62,143 nucleotides of DNA from Mesorhizobium plurifarium (lineage in GTDB: Bacteria > Pseudomonadota > Alphaproteobacteria > Rhizobiales > Rhizobiaceae). The stretch is from contig CCNB01000023.1 in NCBI GenBank assembly GCA_000824785.1, forward strand, positions 3,566 through 65,708, given 5' to 3'. The notes under the pieces were generated by a model. It was given only the letters and a program-made list of their open reading frames with translations. It was not told the origin of the DNA and searched no databases. This document shows, in pieces, positions 16,464 to 25,075 of this stretch. Positions within the stretch are counted from its first letter, which is position 1, and each line of letters begins with the position of its first letter. The position numbers were made by a program, and so were the translations under genes.

Positions 16464-17759
16464 CTAGATCGCCTTAGCTGGCCGGCGCATCGCTGAATAA
16501 GTCAGCAGCATCGAGGCGAGATAGAGCAGCAGGAAGACGATGTTGAGCGACAGGACCAGATTGGCCGTGTCGGGGATCGTCGTCAGCACATAGGTCAAGA
16601 GCACCGCCTTCAATCCGGCGAGCAGGCCGAGATTGATTGCCCGCACCGCCGTCTGGCCGCGCGCGAAGAGCAGCTCGGCCTGGTATTCGACGAGGTTGCG
16701 CAGGCCAGGCACGCAGACCGCCAGCGCGACCAGCGGCGCTGCCTCGGCAACATTCTTGCCGAGCGCATTCGGGAAGAAGTGCAGCACGATGCCGAGCGAA
16801 ACCAGCGCCAGCGTCGAGACCAGGAATACGCCGCCTTCGATGCCGCTCTTCACCGCCAGTCGCGACAAAAGCTCCGGCGCCCGCATCATGCGCTGCACCA
16901 GCATCATCGAGAAGGTGCGGATCGGGATCGCGGTGAGGTCGACCAGCCGCATGATGATGGCATAGATGCCGGCGAGATGCGGCCCGCCGATCGACAGCAC
17001 CAGAAGCTTGTCGAACTCCATCTGCAGGTAGAACAGCACTTCGGAGCCTGCGACATAGATGGAATCAGCGAGCCGCCGGAAATAGAGCTCGGCGCGCAGC
17101 CGCAGCCGCTGGCGCGGATAGAAGAAGACGAAGGCGACGATGAGCGAGGCGGCGTTGGCGCCGATGTAGAACAGCGACCAGACGCCGATCGTGTGCCGCG
17201 CGGCAAGCATGAAAAGGATCGCGCCGACTGCTCTCAGCGCCGTCGTCAGGATGGCGAGGACGGCTGCCCGCCCGAACTTGCCGAGCCCGTTGTTGACGAT
17301 CAGCACCACTTCGACCGGCCGCCACAGAAGCGCCTCGGCGAAGACAACAGCGGCAAAGGCCGATAGCGGCACGGTGCCGGCGAAGAAGATCAGATAGACG
17401 ACGTAGGACGCGGCGGCGAGGAACGGCAGCGAGAACAGGCCGAGAAGCAGGAAACCGGCGGTGAAGGTGCCGATCAGGTTGGGGCGGATCGTGGCGGTGC
17501 GGTAGAGTGCCGAGATGAAGCCGAAGGCGAGGATGCGCGACAGCATGATGCCTGCGGCCGAGGCGGTCGCGAACATGCCGAACTCGGCGATCGAAAGCGT
17601 GTTGGCCAAGGCGATGAAATAGGCGAGTGAAAATACCAGCCGGCCGCCGGCGCCGCTGATGGCCGAGAAATAGTCGAATACCAGTTTCCGGCGGTTGACC
17701 ACGAAGTGGCCGATCCGCGCGAGGCTCCGCCTTTGCGGCATGTCGCTGGCCTGGGTCAT
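16464..17759 (-). CDS. polysaccharide flippase (Wzx/MATE-like membrane protein)
   Basis: This 431-residue protein has 12 or more hydrophobic segments and the layout of Wzx/PST-type flippases: FDYFSAISGAGGRLVFSLAYF at the start, then long alternating helices to a short basic tail. It probably moves lipid-linked repeat units across the inner membrane for the polymerase at 11091. It is transcribed alone on the minus strand, divergent from the co-polymerase gene, which also has a likely promoter in the 17760-17958 gap. Confidence 0.85.
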   Translation of the reverse strand: MTQASDMPQRRSLARIGHFVVNRRKLVFDYFSAISGAGGRLVFSLAYFIALANTLSIAEFGMFATASAAGIMLSRILAFGFISALYRTATIRPNLIGTFTAGFLLLGLFSLPFLAAASYVVYLIFFAGTVPLSAFAAVVFAEALLWRPVEVVLIVNNGLGKFGRAAVLAILTTALRAVGAILFMLAARHTIGVWSLFYIGANAASLIVAFVFFYPRQRLRLRAELYFRRLADSIYVAGSEVLFYLQMEFDKLLVLSIGGPHLAGIYAIIMRLVDLTAIPIRTFSMMLVQRMMRAPELLSRLAVKSGIEGGVFLVSTLALVSLGIVLHFFPNALGKNVAEAAPLVALAVCVPGLRNLVEYQAELLFARGQTAVRAINLGLLAGLKAVLLTYVLTTIPDTANLVLSLNIVFLLLYLASMLLTYSAMRRPAKAI

Positions 17760-17958
17760 GTCGGGGCGATAGATAGGCTGGAAAGTTTAACGCGGCGTTC
17801 TGGCGCCTGTCCTGGCGGCGCCGAAATGCCGCGAACAAGGCGAGAAACCGTGCGGGCCTGGGTGCAAAATTAACCGTTTGTTTCCTATGCCCGTTTAGCG
17901 TGGCTTAACGATTGGCCGATCCGCCGCGCCCAAGCCGCCAGAGAGTAGTTCCAGGACA

Positions 17959-20436
17959 ATGGTCGACAGGGATAACCGTGATGACTGGAGGCGCGAGCGT
18001 TCGCTGCTGGCGCTCGGCCAAGCCATGCGTGGCGACGACAACACGGTTTCGATCGGCGAGCGGGCTAATTCCTCCTGGCGCGAGGACGCCGCCGCGCGCC
18101 ATCGCGCCGCGCGTTCGGAACGCGAAGGGAAGTTGAACCCGCGGCCCGCCGATACCGGCGGATTTGACCGCGATCAGGCACAACCGGAATCCGAGCCGGT
18201 CGAACCCGAACATGACTGGCGCGGAAGGAATCGATCTGCATCGTCCGGGCCGTCCTATGAAGCCCCGGCGGAGAGCCAGCAGCCGCAAGCGTCCCCCGAA
18301 CTTCTTACGAGCCGGCCGCCAGCCGGCGACGTTTCCGAGGAATGGAAGCCGCTGATCGACCCGATGCAGGTCGTGCACGGCATCACGCGATCCAGGGCGC
18401 TGATCCTGTCGACGACCATCCTGGGCGCCGCGCTCGGCATCGCCATCGCCTTGTCGACACCGAAGAAATATGAAGCCACCACCGACGTCATCGTCGACCC
18501 GCGCGACCTCAAGCTCACCGACCGCGACCTGACGCAGAACGTGGTCGCCTCGGATGCGACGCTGGCCATTGTCGAGAACCAGGTCCGCATCCTGACTTCG
18601 GGCACCGTCCTCAACAAGGTCGTCACCGATCTCAACCTGACCAACGATCCTGAGTTCAACGGCCAGGGCAAGGGCGGCTTCGGCCTGATGTCGACGCTCC
18701 GCTCGATCCTGTCGCGGCAGGATGCGGGCGCTGCGGACGAAGCGCGCAAGCGCGCGCTGGCGGTCGGCAACCTGTATGAAAGCCTCGACGTCGAGCGCGG
18801 CGGCAAGACTTTCGTGGTCTCGGTCAGCGCCACCACGCAGAACGCCGAGAAATCCGCCCTGATCGCCAACACCATGGTCAAGGCGTTCAAGCAGATCTCC
18901 AGCGAGATCCAGTCGAGCACGGCGGGCCGCGCCAATGACGAGCTCACCGCCAGGCTCGACGAATTGCGCAAGGGCGTCGAGACGGCCGAACGCGCCGTCG
19001 AGGATTTCAGGGCGACGCACGACCTCGTCGACGCGCAGGGCCACCTGATCAGCGACGACCAGATGCTGAAGCTCAACGAGCAGCTTTCCGTCGCCCGCGC
19101 CCGCACGCTCGAGCTCAACGCCCGCGCCGCCTCGGCACGCTCGCTGAACGTCAATTCGGTGCTCAGCGGCACGCTGCCGGAAGAGATCAATTCCAACATG
19201 ATGAGCGAGCTGCGCTCGCAATATGCGGCGCTGAAGCAGGAAGCCGACCGCGCGGAGGTCAAGCTCGGGCCGCGCCATCCGGAGATCGAGGCGCTCAACG
19301 CCCAGCTTGCCGGCGCGCGCGAGCGCATAGGCGCCGAGCTGCAGCGCATCGCATCCTCGCTGCAGGTCGACCTGAAGCGCTCCGTCCAGCTCGAGCAGGA
19401 CCTGTCCTCGCGCCTGGCGCAGGCCAAGGTTCAGAGCGGCGACGTCAACAACAATCTGGTCTCGCTGCGCGAGCTGGAGCGCGAAGCCGCCGCCAAGCGT
19501 TCCGTCTACGAGCAGTTCCTGCTGCGCGCCAAGGAAACCGGCGAGCAGAAGGACATCAACACCGCCAATATCAGCGTCATTTCGGAGGCCTATGCGCCGC
19601 TGCAGGCCAAGGGACCGTCGCGTGCGGTGATGACCCTGGCGGGCCTGTTTGCCGGCCTGTTCGCCGGTATCGGGCTTGGCGGGCTGCGCGGCGTCTATGC
19701 GAGCCTGCGCGAGACGGCCGATAGCCGCTCGCGGCGCAGAGTGGGTGAGCGTGCCCCCACGGTGGAGAACACTTCGAACCGTGCAGCTCCGCCGGCGCCG
19801 CCGCCGCTCGTAACACCGCCTCCGGCCCCGCCTGTCGCTCCGCCGCCTCCGGCTTTCACGCCGCCGCCATCTCCGGCTCCGGCTTTCACGCCGCCCCCAG
19901 CCGCGTCATTCACGCCATCGCCGGCTGCGTCCTACACGCCGCCGCCTGCCTCGCCTGCGGCCCCTCCGCCGGTCGCGTCGGCTCCGGCGCAATCCGTCAC
20001 GCCGCCGGAACCGGCCAATGATGCCGGCCGCCCCGGGCTCTTCGGCTCGCTGGCCTCGGCGCTTCGCTATTTCGTGCGGCGGGAGCCGGCCGAAACGGTG
20101 GATTTGGACACTGTTCCGCCCGAAAGCGCCTGGCGCGCGCCTACTCTGGAAGAGCGCTACCCGAAGGCTCAGACATCGGCGCGGGAGAATTTCCGGCCGC
20201 CATACGAGCAGGGCTATTCCTATTCCTATCGGCCGGATCATGCGCGGACCGATCCCTACGAGGACCATTATCCGGCTTCGCCGGCATCCTATCATCCGCA
20301 ACCGCCGGTCCCGGCCGACGCTCGCCAGTCGCCCGCCGATCAGGGTGAGATCGACGACATCCGCGCCAGCCTGCGTGAATTCCGCGAGGCGGTGCGCGAG
20401 CTGACCGAAAGCCGCTCGCGCCGCCGCTATTTCTAA
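17959..20436 (+). CDS. polysaccharide co-polymerase (Wzz/GumC type) without kinase domain, Tyr-rich tail
   Basis: This 825-residue inner-membrane protein should set chain length of the exported polysaccharide. It has a charged cytoplasmic leader of ~140 residues, TM1 at about 145-164, a Wzz domain (KYEATTDVIVDPRDLKL), a long periplasmic coiled coil with the GNVR-type segment (MMSELRSQYAALKQEADRAE), TM2 at about 555-575, then a cytoplasmic tail of ~250 residues. The tail has a Pro-rich stretch at about 612-690 and seven tyrosines within residues 749-778. There is no Walker-type BY-kinase domain. The upstream gap holds TTAACCGTTTG, similar to a CtrA half site, at about 17872. Confidence 0.85.
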   Translation: MVDRDNRDDWRRERSLLALGQAMRGDDNTVSIGERANSSWREDAAARHRAARSEREGKLNPRPADTGGFDRDQAQPESEPVEPEHDWRGRNRSASSGPSYEAPAESQQPQASPELLTSRPPAGDVSEEWKPLIDPMQVVHGITRSRALILSTTILGAALGIAIALSTPKKYEATTDVIVDPRDLKLTDRDLTQNVVASDATLAIVENQVRILTSGTVLNKVVTDLNLTNDPEFNGQGKGGFGLMSTLRSILSRQDAGAADEARKRALAVGNLYESLDVERGGKTFVVSVSATTQNAEKSALIANTMVKAFKQISSEIQSSTAGRANDELTARLDELRKGVETAERAVEDFRATHDLVDAQGHLISDDQMLKLNEQLSVARARTLELNARAASARSLNVNSVLSGTLPEEINSNMMSELRSQYAALKQEADRAEVKLGPRHPEIEALNAQLAGARERIGAELQRIASSLQVDLKRSVQLEQDLSSRLAQAKVQSGDVNNNLVSLRELEREAAAKRSVYEQFLLRAKETGEQKDINTANISVISEAYAPLQAKGPSRAVMTLAGLFAGLFAGIGLGGLRGVYASLRETADSRSRRRVGERAPTVENTSNRAAPPAPPPLVTPPPAPPVAPPPPAFTPPPSPAPAFTPPPAASFTPSPAASYTPPPASPAAPPPVASAPAQSVTPPEPANDAGRPGLFGSLASALRYFVRREPAETVDLDTVPPESAWRAPTLEERYPKAQTSARENFRPPYEQGYSYSYRPDHARTDPYEDHYPASPASYHPQPPVPADARQSPADQGEIDDIRASLREFREAVRELTESRSRRRYF

Positions 20437-20647
20437 ACCGCCCGTATTTCTTAACCGCCTGACCTTGGATAAAAGCAGCCGGTTTCGGGTTTACGGCATC
20501 CGACGACGCTTTGACGGGATTGCCTTGTCGAATTTTCGTGAAAATGCCGCGCGGCATTTCGGCCGATTGCGCCCTGCGCCGGCGGATCGGGATGCGGATT
20601 GAGGCATGGGGCATGCATCGATGCGGCCTCGAAACGGAGAGTTCGTG

Positions 20648-21547
20648 ATGACCGAAGTGATTGACGGAAAGCGTGTCGCCGAGGATGTGGTTTCGAAGGT
20701 CAAGGCGCTGACGTCGGAGCTGTCGGCCAAGGGAGCCACCAAGCCCGGCCTTGCGGTGGTGATCGTCGGCGAAGACCCGGCAAGCCAGGTCTATGTCGCC
20801 TCGAAATCGCGCACCGCCAAGGAATGCGGCTTCCATTCGCTCCAGCATACGCTGCCGGCCGACACCACCGAGGAGCAATTGCTGAAGATCATCGGCGACT
20901 TGAATGCCGACAAGTCGATCCACGGCATCCTCGTGCAATTGCCGCTCCCTGGCCATATCGACGCCGGCAAGGTGATCCAGACGATCGCGCCGGAGAAGGA
21001 TGTCGACGGCTTCCATTTCATCAATGTCGGCAAGCTCGGCACCGGTGAGCTCGAAACGGCCTTCGTGCCCTGCACGCCGGCGGGCTCCATGCTTTTGATC
21101 GAGCGCGTGCGCGGCAAGGACCTTTCCGGCCTCAACGCCGTCGTCGTCGGCCGCTCCAACATCGTCGGCAAGCCGATGGCCAACCTGCTGCTCGCCGCCA
21201 ACTGCACGGTCACCATCGCGCATAGCCGCACCAAAGACCTGCCGGCGCTGGCTCGTACCGCCGACATCCTGGTCGCCGCCGTCGGCCGCCCGGAAATGGT
21301 CAAGGGCGATTGGGTGAAGCCCGGCGCCACCGTGATCGACGTCGGGATCAACCGCATCCCGGCGCCCGAGAAGGGCGAGGGCAAGTCGCGCCTCGTCGGC
21401 GACGTCGCCTATGCCGAGGCGGCCAAGGTCGCCGGCGCCGTCACGCCGGTGCCCGGCGGCGTCGGGCCGATGACCATTGCCATGCTGATGGCGAACACTG
21501 TAGCTTCCGCCTACCTCGCGGCCGGGCTGAAGCGGCCGTCCTTCTGA
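20648..21547 (+). CDS. folD: bifunctional methylenetetrahydrofolate dehydrogenase/cyclohydrolase
   Basis: This 299-residue cytoplasmic enzyme interconverts methylene-, methenyl- and formyl-tetrahydrofolate. Signatures are VGEDPASQVYVASKSRTAKE (catalytic lysine region), GILVQLPLP, PEKDVDGFH, VVGRSNIVGKPMA (NADP site) and the C-terminal VTPVPGGVGPMT. The start at 20648 follows a GGAGAG site. An AraC-type regulator begins 15 bases downstream, so the two may be co-transcribed although they are functionally unrelated. Confidence 0.97.
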   Translation: MTEVIDGKRVAEDVVSKVKALTSELSAKGATKPGLAVVIVGEDPASQVYVASKSRTAKECGFHSLQHTLPADTTEEQLLKIIGDLNADKSIHGILVQLPLPGHIDAGKVIQTIAPEKDVDGFHFINVGKLGTGELETAFVPCTPAGSMLLIERVRGKDLSGLNAVVVGRSNIVGKPMANLLLAANCTVTIAHSRTKDLPALARTADILVAAVGRPEMVKGDWVKPGATVIDVGINRIPAPEKGEGKSRLVGDVAYAEAAKVAGAVTPVPGGVGPMTIAMLMANTVASAYLAAGLKRPSF

Positions 21548-21561
21548 TCGAAAGCAGATCC

Positions 21562-22560
21562 TTGCCGAACCTCACTGCTCCTATCGAACGGCCGATCACG
21601 AACGATCCCGTTCAGGGCGGCCGTCAGTTCGGCTTCCTGCTCGTCGACAAGTTCTCGATGTTCTCCCTGGCCGCCGCCATCGACTGCTTCCGCTCGGCCA
21701 ACCGCCTGCTCGGCCGCGATTTCTATGGCTGGACGACGATTTCGGCCGATGGCGACGCGGTCATGGCCTCGAACGGCCTGCCGCTGAAGATCGACTACTC
21801 GGTCGCCGACATGCCGCCGGTCGACATCCTGTTCGTCTCGGTCGGGCTCACCACCGAATTCCCGGGCAAGAGCAAGGTGCTGGCGGCGCTGCGCAGCTGG
21901 GGCCGGCGCGGCAATGCGCTGGGTGCCCTGTCGGTCGGCTCCTATCTGCTGGCCGAGGCCGGGCAGCTCGACGGCTACCGCTGCACCATCCATTGGGAGA
22001 ACCGCGCCGGCTTCATGGAGCGCTTCCCCGACATCAACTGCACCGGCAATGTCTTCGAGATCGACCGCAAGCGCTACACCTGCGCCGGCGGCACCACCTC
22101 GATCGACCTGATGCTGGAGATCGTGCGCGGCGATTTCGGCTCCAACCTTGCCAATGGCGTCGCCAACCAGTTCCAGCACGAGCGCATCCGCTCGGCCGGC
22201 GACCGCCAGCGCGTCGGACCGGAGCGCGACCTCACCGGCAAGTCAGAGAAGCTGAGGCGCATCGTCGAACTGATGGCCGACCATCTCGACGAGCCGCTGT
22301 CCGCGGTGCAGCTCGCCAAATCGGCCGGCCTTTCGGTGCGCCAGGTCGAGCGCCTGTTCCTGCGCCATCTCAGCGTGACGCCCGGCCGCTATTACATGCG
22401 GCTGAGGCTAGAGCGGGCGCGCGAATTGCTGCGCCAAACCAACATGCCGATCCTCGATGTCGCGATCGCCACCGGCTTCACCTCGCACTCCTATTTCGCG
22501 CAGAGCTACCGGCTGCAGTTCGGCCGCCCGCCATCGGAAGAGCGGCGCACCACTTATTAG
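21562..22560 (+). CDS. GlxA-family transcriptional regulator (DJ-1/PfpI-like + AraC HTH)
   Basis: This protein of about 332 residues has an N-terminal class I glutamine-amidotransferase-like sensor (GFLLVDKFSMFSLAAAIDCFRSAN; GALSVGSYLLAEAGQLDG, with no cysteine at the usual elbow). The C-terminal AraC DNA-binding domain has two helix-turn-helix motifs (QLAKSAGLSVRQVERLF and ILDVAIATGFTSHSYFAQSY). Relatives control betaine, choline or amino-acid catabolism in proteobacteria. No ATG fits before residue ~33 of this frame; the TTG at 21562 is the best available start, which leaves the N-terminus uncertain. Confidence 0.85.
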   Translation: MPNLTAPIERPITNDPVQGGRQFGFLLVDKFSMFSLAAAIDCFRSANRLLGRDFYGWTTISADGDAVMASNGLPLKIDYSVADMPPVDILFVSVGLTTEFPGKSKVLAALRSWGRRGNALGALSVGSYLLAEAGQLDGYRCTIHWENRAGFMERFPDINCTGNVFEIDRKRYTCAGGTTSIDLMLEIVRGDFGSNLANGVANQFQHERIRSAGDRQRVGPERDLTGKSEKLRRIVELMADHLDEPLSAVQLAKSAGLSVRQVERLFLRHLSVTPGRYYMRLRLERARELLRQTNMPILDVAIATGFTSHSYFAQSYRLQFGRPPSEERRTTY

Positions 22561-22655
22561 AGCGCTCCGCCTTTCACCCTCGGCCGGGCTTGTCTCCAGG
22601 ACCCGCCTCAAATAGCTTTCGCAGCGCGGACGAGGGTTGCTCTCAGGAGATTTTC

Positions 22656-24317
22656 ATGGCGGGACTGATACGGAGCGCCGCTGCGGCGGTCCTCCTTTTG
22701 TCGATGACCACGTTTGGCTTTGCCGCCAACAAGGTCATCATTATCCTCGATGCGTCGGGCTCGATGTGGGCGCAGATCGACGGCAAGCCGAAACTGGAGA
22801 TCGCGCGTGAATCGCTGCGCACGGTGCTGCAGTCGGTTCCGGCCGACGACGAGATCGGCTTCATGGCCTACGGCCATCGCACCAAGGGCAGCTGCGATGA
22901 CATCGAGCTGATCGTGCCGCCGCAGGCCGGCTCCGCCAGCGCCATTTCGGCGGCGGCCGACAGCATGAAATTCCTGGGCAAGACGCCGCTCACGGCCGCC
23001 GTCAAGCAGGCCGCCGAGGCGCTCAAATACACCGAGGACAAGGCAACCGTGGTGCTGATCACCGATGGCCTGGAAACCTGCGGCGGCGATCCCTGCGCGC
23101 TCGGCAAGGAGCTGAAGGAAAGCGGCGTCGATTTCACCGCCGATGTCGTCGGCTTCGGCCTGACCGCCGACGAGGGCAAGCAGATCGCCTGCCTCGCCGA
23201 AAACACCGGCGGCAAATACATCCAGGCCTCCGACGAGAAGGCGCTGCAGGAAGCTCTGGTCGAGACCGTCGCGGCTCCGGCGCCGGCTCCTCAGCCAGCT
23301 CCCGAACCAGCACCGGCTCCCGCGCCTAAAGCGGCGGAGGTCGACTACAATCTCATCCCGACGGCGCTGCTGAAGGATGGTGGCGAGGCGCCGAAGTCCG
23401 ACGTCTATTTTGAAATCTTCAAGGACGACGCCAAGGGGACCGGCGGCGAGCACGTCGATTACGGTTATAACACCGTCAAATTCCACCTTGACGCCGGCAA
23501 CTACATCGTCGTCGCCACCAGCGGCGCGGCCAGGGCGGAGCAGAAGGTCTCGCTGACGGCCGACAAGGCGACGGAACCGGCGCTCAACCTGAACGCCGCG
23601 GAGATATCCATCCATGCCCGGCCGGCGCCGGGCGCCGATATCGACCGCGGGGCGCAGATCAGCATCGCCTATCCCGGAGGCACCTCGGACGCCAATTACG
23701 GTGAGGTCAAGTTCGTCGTCCCGACCGGTGAGACCAAGGTCACCGTCAGCCTGGGAGCCGGCCAGGCGAGCGAGACGATGCAGCTCGTCGCCGGCCAGGT
23801 CGTCGACAAGGACATCATCGTCGGCGTCGGCAAGGCCAAGGCGAATGCCTTCTACACCCAGGGCGGAGAGAAGGCCGGAACCGACGTGTCCTGGAAAGTG
23901 TACAAGGCCGCCAAGAAGCTCGATGGCACCCGAGACCAAGTGACCTATGCCTACGGACCCGACAGCCAGTTCGACCTGCCGCCCGGCGACTATGTGATGG
24001 GCGTCGACGTGCAGGCCGTGTCCGCTGAGCAGCCTTTCAGCGTGACGGTCGGGCAGATGGCGGATGTCAACGTGACGCTGAATGCCGGTGTCGTGGCGGT
24101 CGACGCGCCAGGCGCCGATGGCTTCAAGATCTTCGAGGCCAAGAAAAACATCCAGGGCGAGCGCAAGCAGGTGACCTACGCCTATGGCGAAAAGATGCAA
24201 ACGACGCTTGCCGCGGGCGACTACGTGCTGGTGACCAACTTCACCACCGACAAGGCCGACAAGGAAACGCCCTTCACCGTCAAGGCCGGCGAGCGCAACG
24301 AGCTCACCGTGCAGTAG
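22656..24317 (+). CDS. secreted von Willebrand factor A domain protein with C-terminal beta repeats
   Basis: This 553-residue protein starts after AGGAGA at 22656 with a signal peptide (residues 1-23, ending FGFAA). The vWA domain at about 25-200 has a MIDAS: IIILDASGSMWAQ (DXSXS), a TPLT threonine and DGLETCGG. An Ala/Pro linker follows at about 206-225. The rest holds at least three similar beta-sandwich units starting near residues 250, 413 and 490, each with an aromatic-rich opening, VTYAYG or YGYN, and L..GDYV. It is probably periplasmic or surface-exposed and binds a partner through metal. No operon partner tells more. Confidence 0.82.
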   Translation: MAGLIRSAAAAVLLLSMTTFGFAANKVIIILDASGSMWAQIDGKPKLEIARESLRTVLQSVPADDEIGFMAYGHRTKGSCDDIELIVPPQAGSASAISAAADSMKFLGKTPLTAAVKQAAEALKYTEDKATVVLITDGLETCGGDPCALGKELKESGVDFTADVVGFGLTADEGKQIACLAENTGGKYIQASDEKALQEALVETVAAPAPAPQPAPEPAPAPAPKAAEVDYNLIPTALLKDGGEAPKSDVYFEIFKDDAKGTGGEHVDYGYNTVKFHLDAGNYIVVATSGAARAEQKVSLTADKATEPALNLNAAEISIHARPAPGADIDRGAQISIAYPGGTSDANYGEVKFVVPTGETKVTVSLGAGQASETMQLVAGQVVDKDIIVGVGKAKANAFYTQGGEKAGTDVSWKVYKAAKKLDGTRDQVTYAYGPDSQFDLPPGDYVMGVDVQAVSAEQPFSVTVGQMADVNVTLNAGVVAVDAPGADGFKIFEAKKNIQGERKQVTYAYGEKMQTTLAAGDYVLVTNFTTDKADKETPFTVKAGERNELTVQ

Positions 24318-24347
24318 GCGCGCAGCCTGCCTGCGTTCCAGCTACCG

Positions 24348-24373
24348 GCATTCCGCGATGGCTCGCGGAATGC
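24348..24373. terminator. perfect hairpin between convergent genes
   Basis: GCATTCCGCG and its complement CGCGGAATGC flank a 6-base loop, between the vWA stop and the antitoxin stop. A strong stem without a clear T run; it can act in either direction. Confidence 0.45.
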
Positions 24374-24408
24374 TATCTCGGCAATGCAGCGAAACTTGGC
24401 TTCGCCGA

Positions 24409-24690
24409 TCAGGCAGCTTCCGAGATGCGCATTTCGACATGAAGCCCGGCCGCGATCGCCATATTGACGAGGGTATCGAGGGCGAACAGGTTGATCTTCC
24501 CGCGCAGGAGATCGGACACGCGCGGTTGCGTCACCCCAAGCCGGCGCGCGGCTTCGGCCTGCGTCCAGCCCTTTGCTCGGATATGCCGCTCCAGCGCCAT
24601 CATGAGCGTGGAGCGGAGCTTCATGTTCTCTGCTTCGGCGGGAGTATCTTCGATGGCATCCCACACGCTTGCAAAAGTTTCGTTGCTCAT
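24409..24690 (-). CDS. HigA-type antitoxin, HTH_37/XRE family
   Basis: This 93-residue antitoxin (start MSNETFASVWD at 24690, ATGA overlap with the toxin stop) has an N-terminal segment SVWDAIEDTPAEAENMKLRS and an XRE helix-turn-helix (WTQAEAARRLGVTQPRVSDLLRG). It should neutralise the toxin encoded just upstream and repress the shared promoter at the palindrome 25017-25050. Toxin-first gene order matches HigBA-like pairs. Confidence 0.9.
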   Translation of the reverse strand: MSNETFASVWDAIEDTPAEAENMKLRSTLMMALERHIRAKGWTQAEAARRLGVTQPRVSDLLRGKINLFALDTLVNMAIAAGLHVEMRISEAA

Positions 24691-25016
24691 TGGCCTAACT
24701 CCTTCATGAGATCGCGGTAGCGCTTTGCGGCCAAATCCAAATCTGTTTTGCTGGTCTTCTGCGTCTTCTTCTGAAAGCAATGCAGCACATAGATCGCGTC
24801 GGCAAACTTGGCGGTGTAGATGACCCGAAACGCGCCGGTCTCATCCCTAATTCTGATTTCCAGTACGCCCTTGCCGACCGTCGTCATAGGCTTCCAGTCG
24901 GTCGGAAGTTGCTCGTTCTGCACCTTGTCGAGCTGATAGCCTGCTTCACGCCGTGCCGAGTTCGGAAAGGCGCGCAGATCGGTTAGGGCGCTGCCCCGGA
25001 ATTCAAGGATCTTCAC
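24687..25016 (-). CDS. RelE/HigB-like toxin, phage Gp49-like family
   Basis: This 109-residue toxin is predicted to act as a ribosome-dependent or related mRNase. The C-terminal pattern FRVIYTAKFADAIYVLHCFQKKTQKT, then DLDLAAKRYRDL, is typical of Gp49-like RelE members. The start is GTG at 25016, with no separate ribosome site because a perfect palindrome abuts it. It overlaps the antitoxin by 4 nt. The MazE/HipB type is excluded by the RelE-like fold pattern. Confidence 0.88.
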   Translation of the reverse strand: MKILEFRGSALTDLRAFPNSARREAGYQLDKVQNEQLPTDWKPMTTVGKGVLEIRIRDETGAFRVIYTAKFADAIYVLHCFQKKTQKTSKTDLDLAAKRYRDLMKELGQ

Positions 25017-25050
25017 GCCCTGACTATACAGAATTTTGTATAGTCAGGGC
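25017..25050. promoter_or_regulatory. perfect palindrome, toxin-antitoxin operator
   Basis: Two 14-base arms (GCCCTGACTATACA and its complement) flank the 6-base spacer GAATTT. The palindrome ends at the base next to the toxin GTG. TATACA/TATAGT inside it can serve as the -10 element, so repressor binding would block transcription directly. The toxin mRNA may be leaderless or nearly so. Confidence 0.75.
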
Positions 25051-25075
25051 AAGCTGCTTTTCACATGGACCTAAG

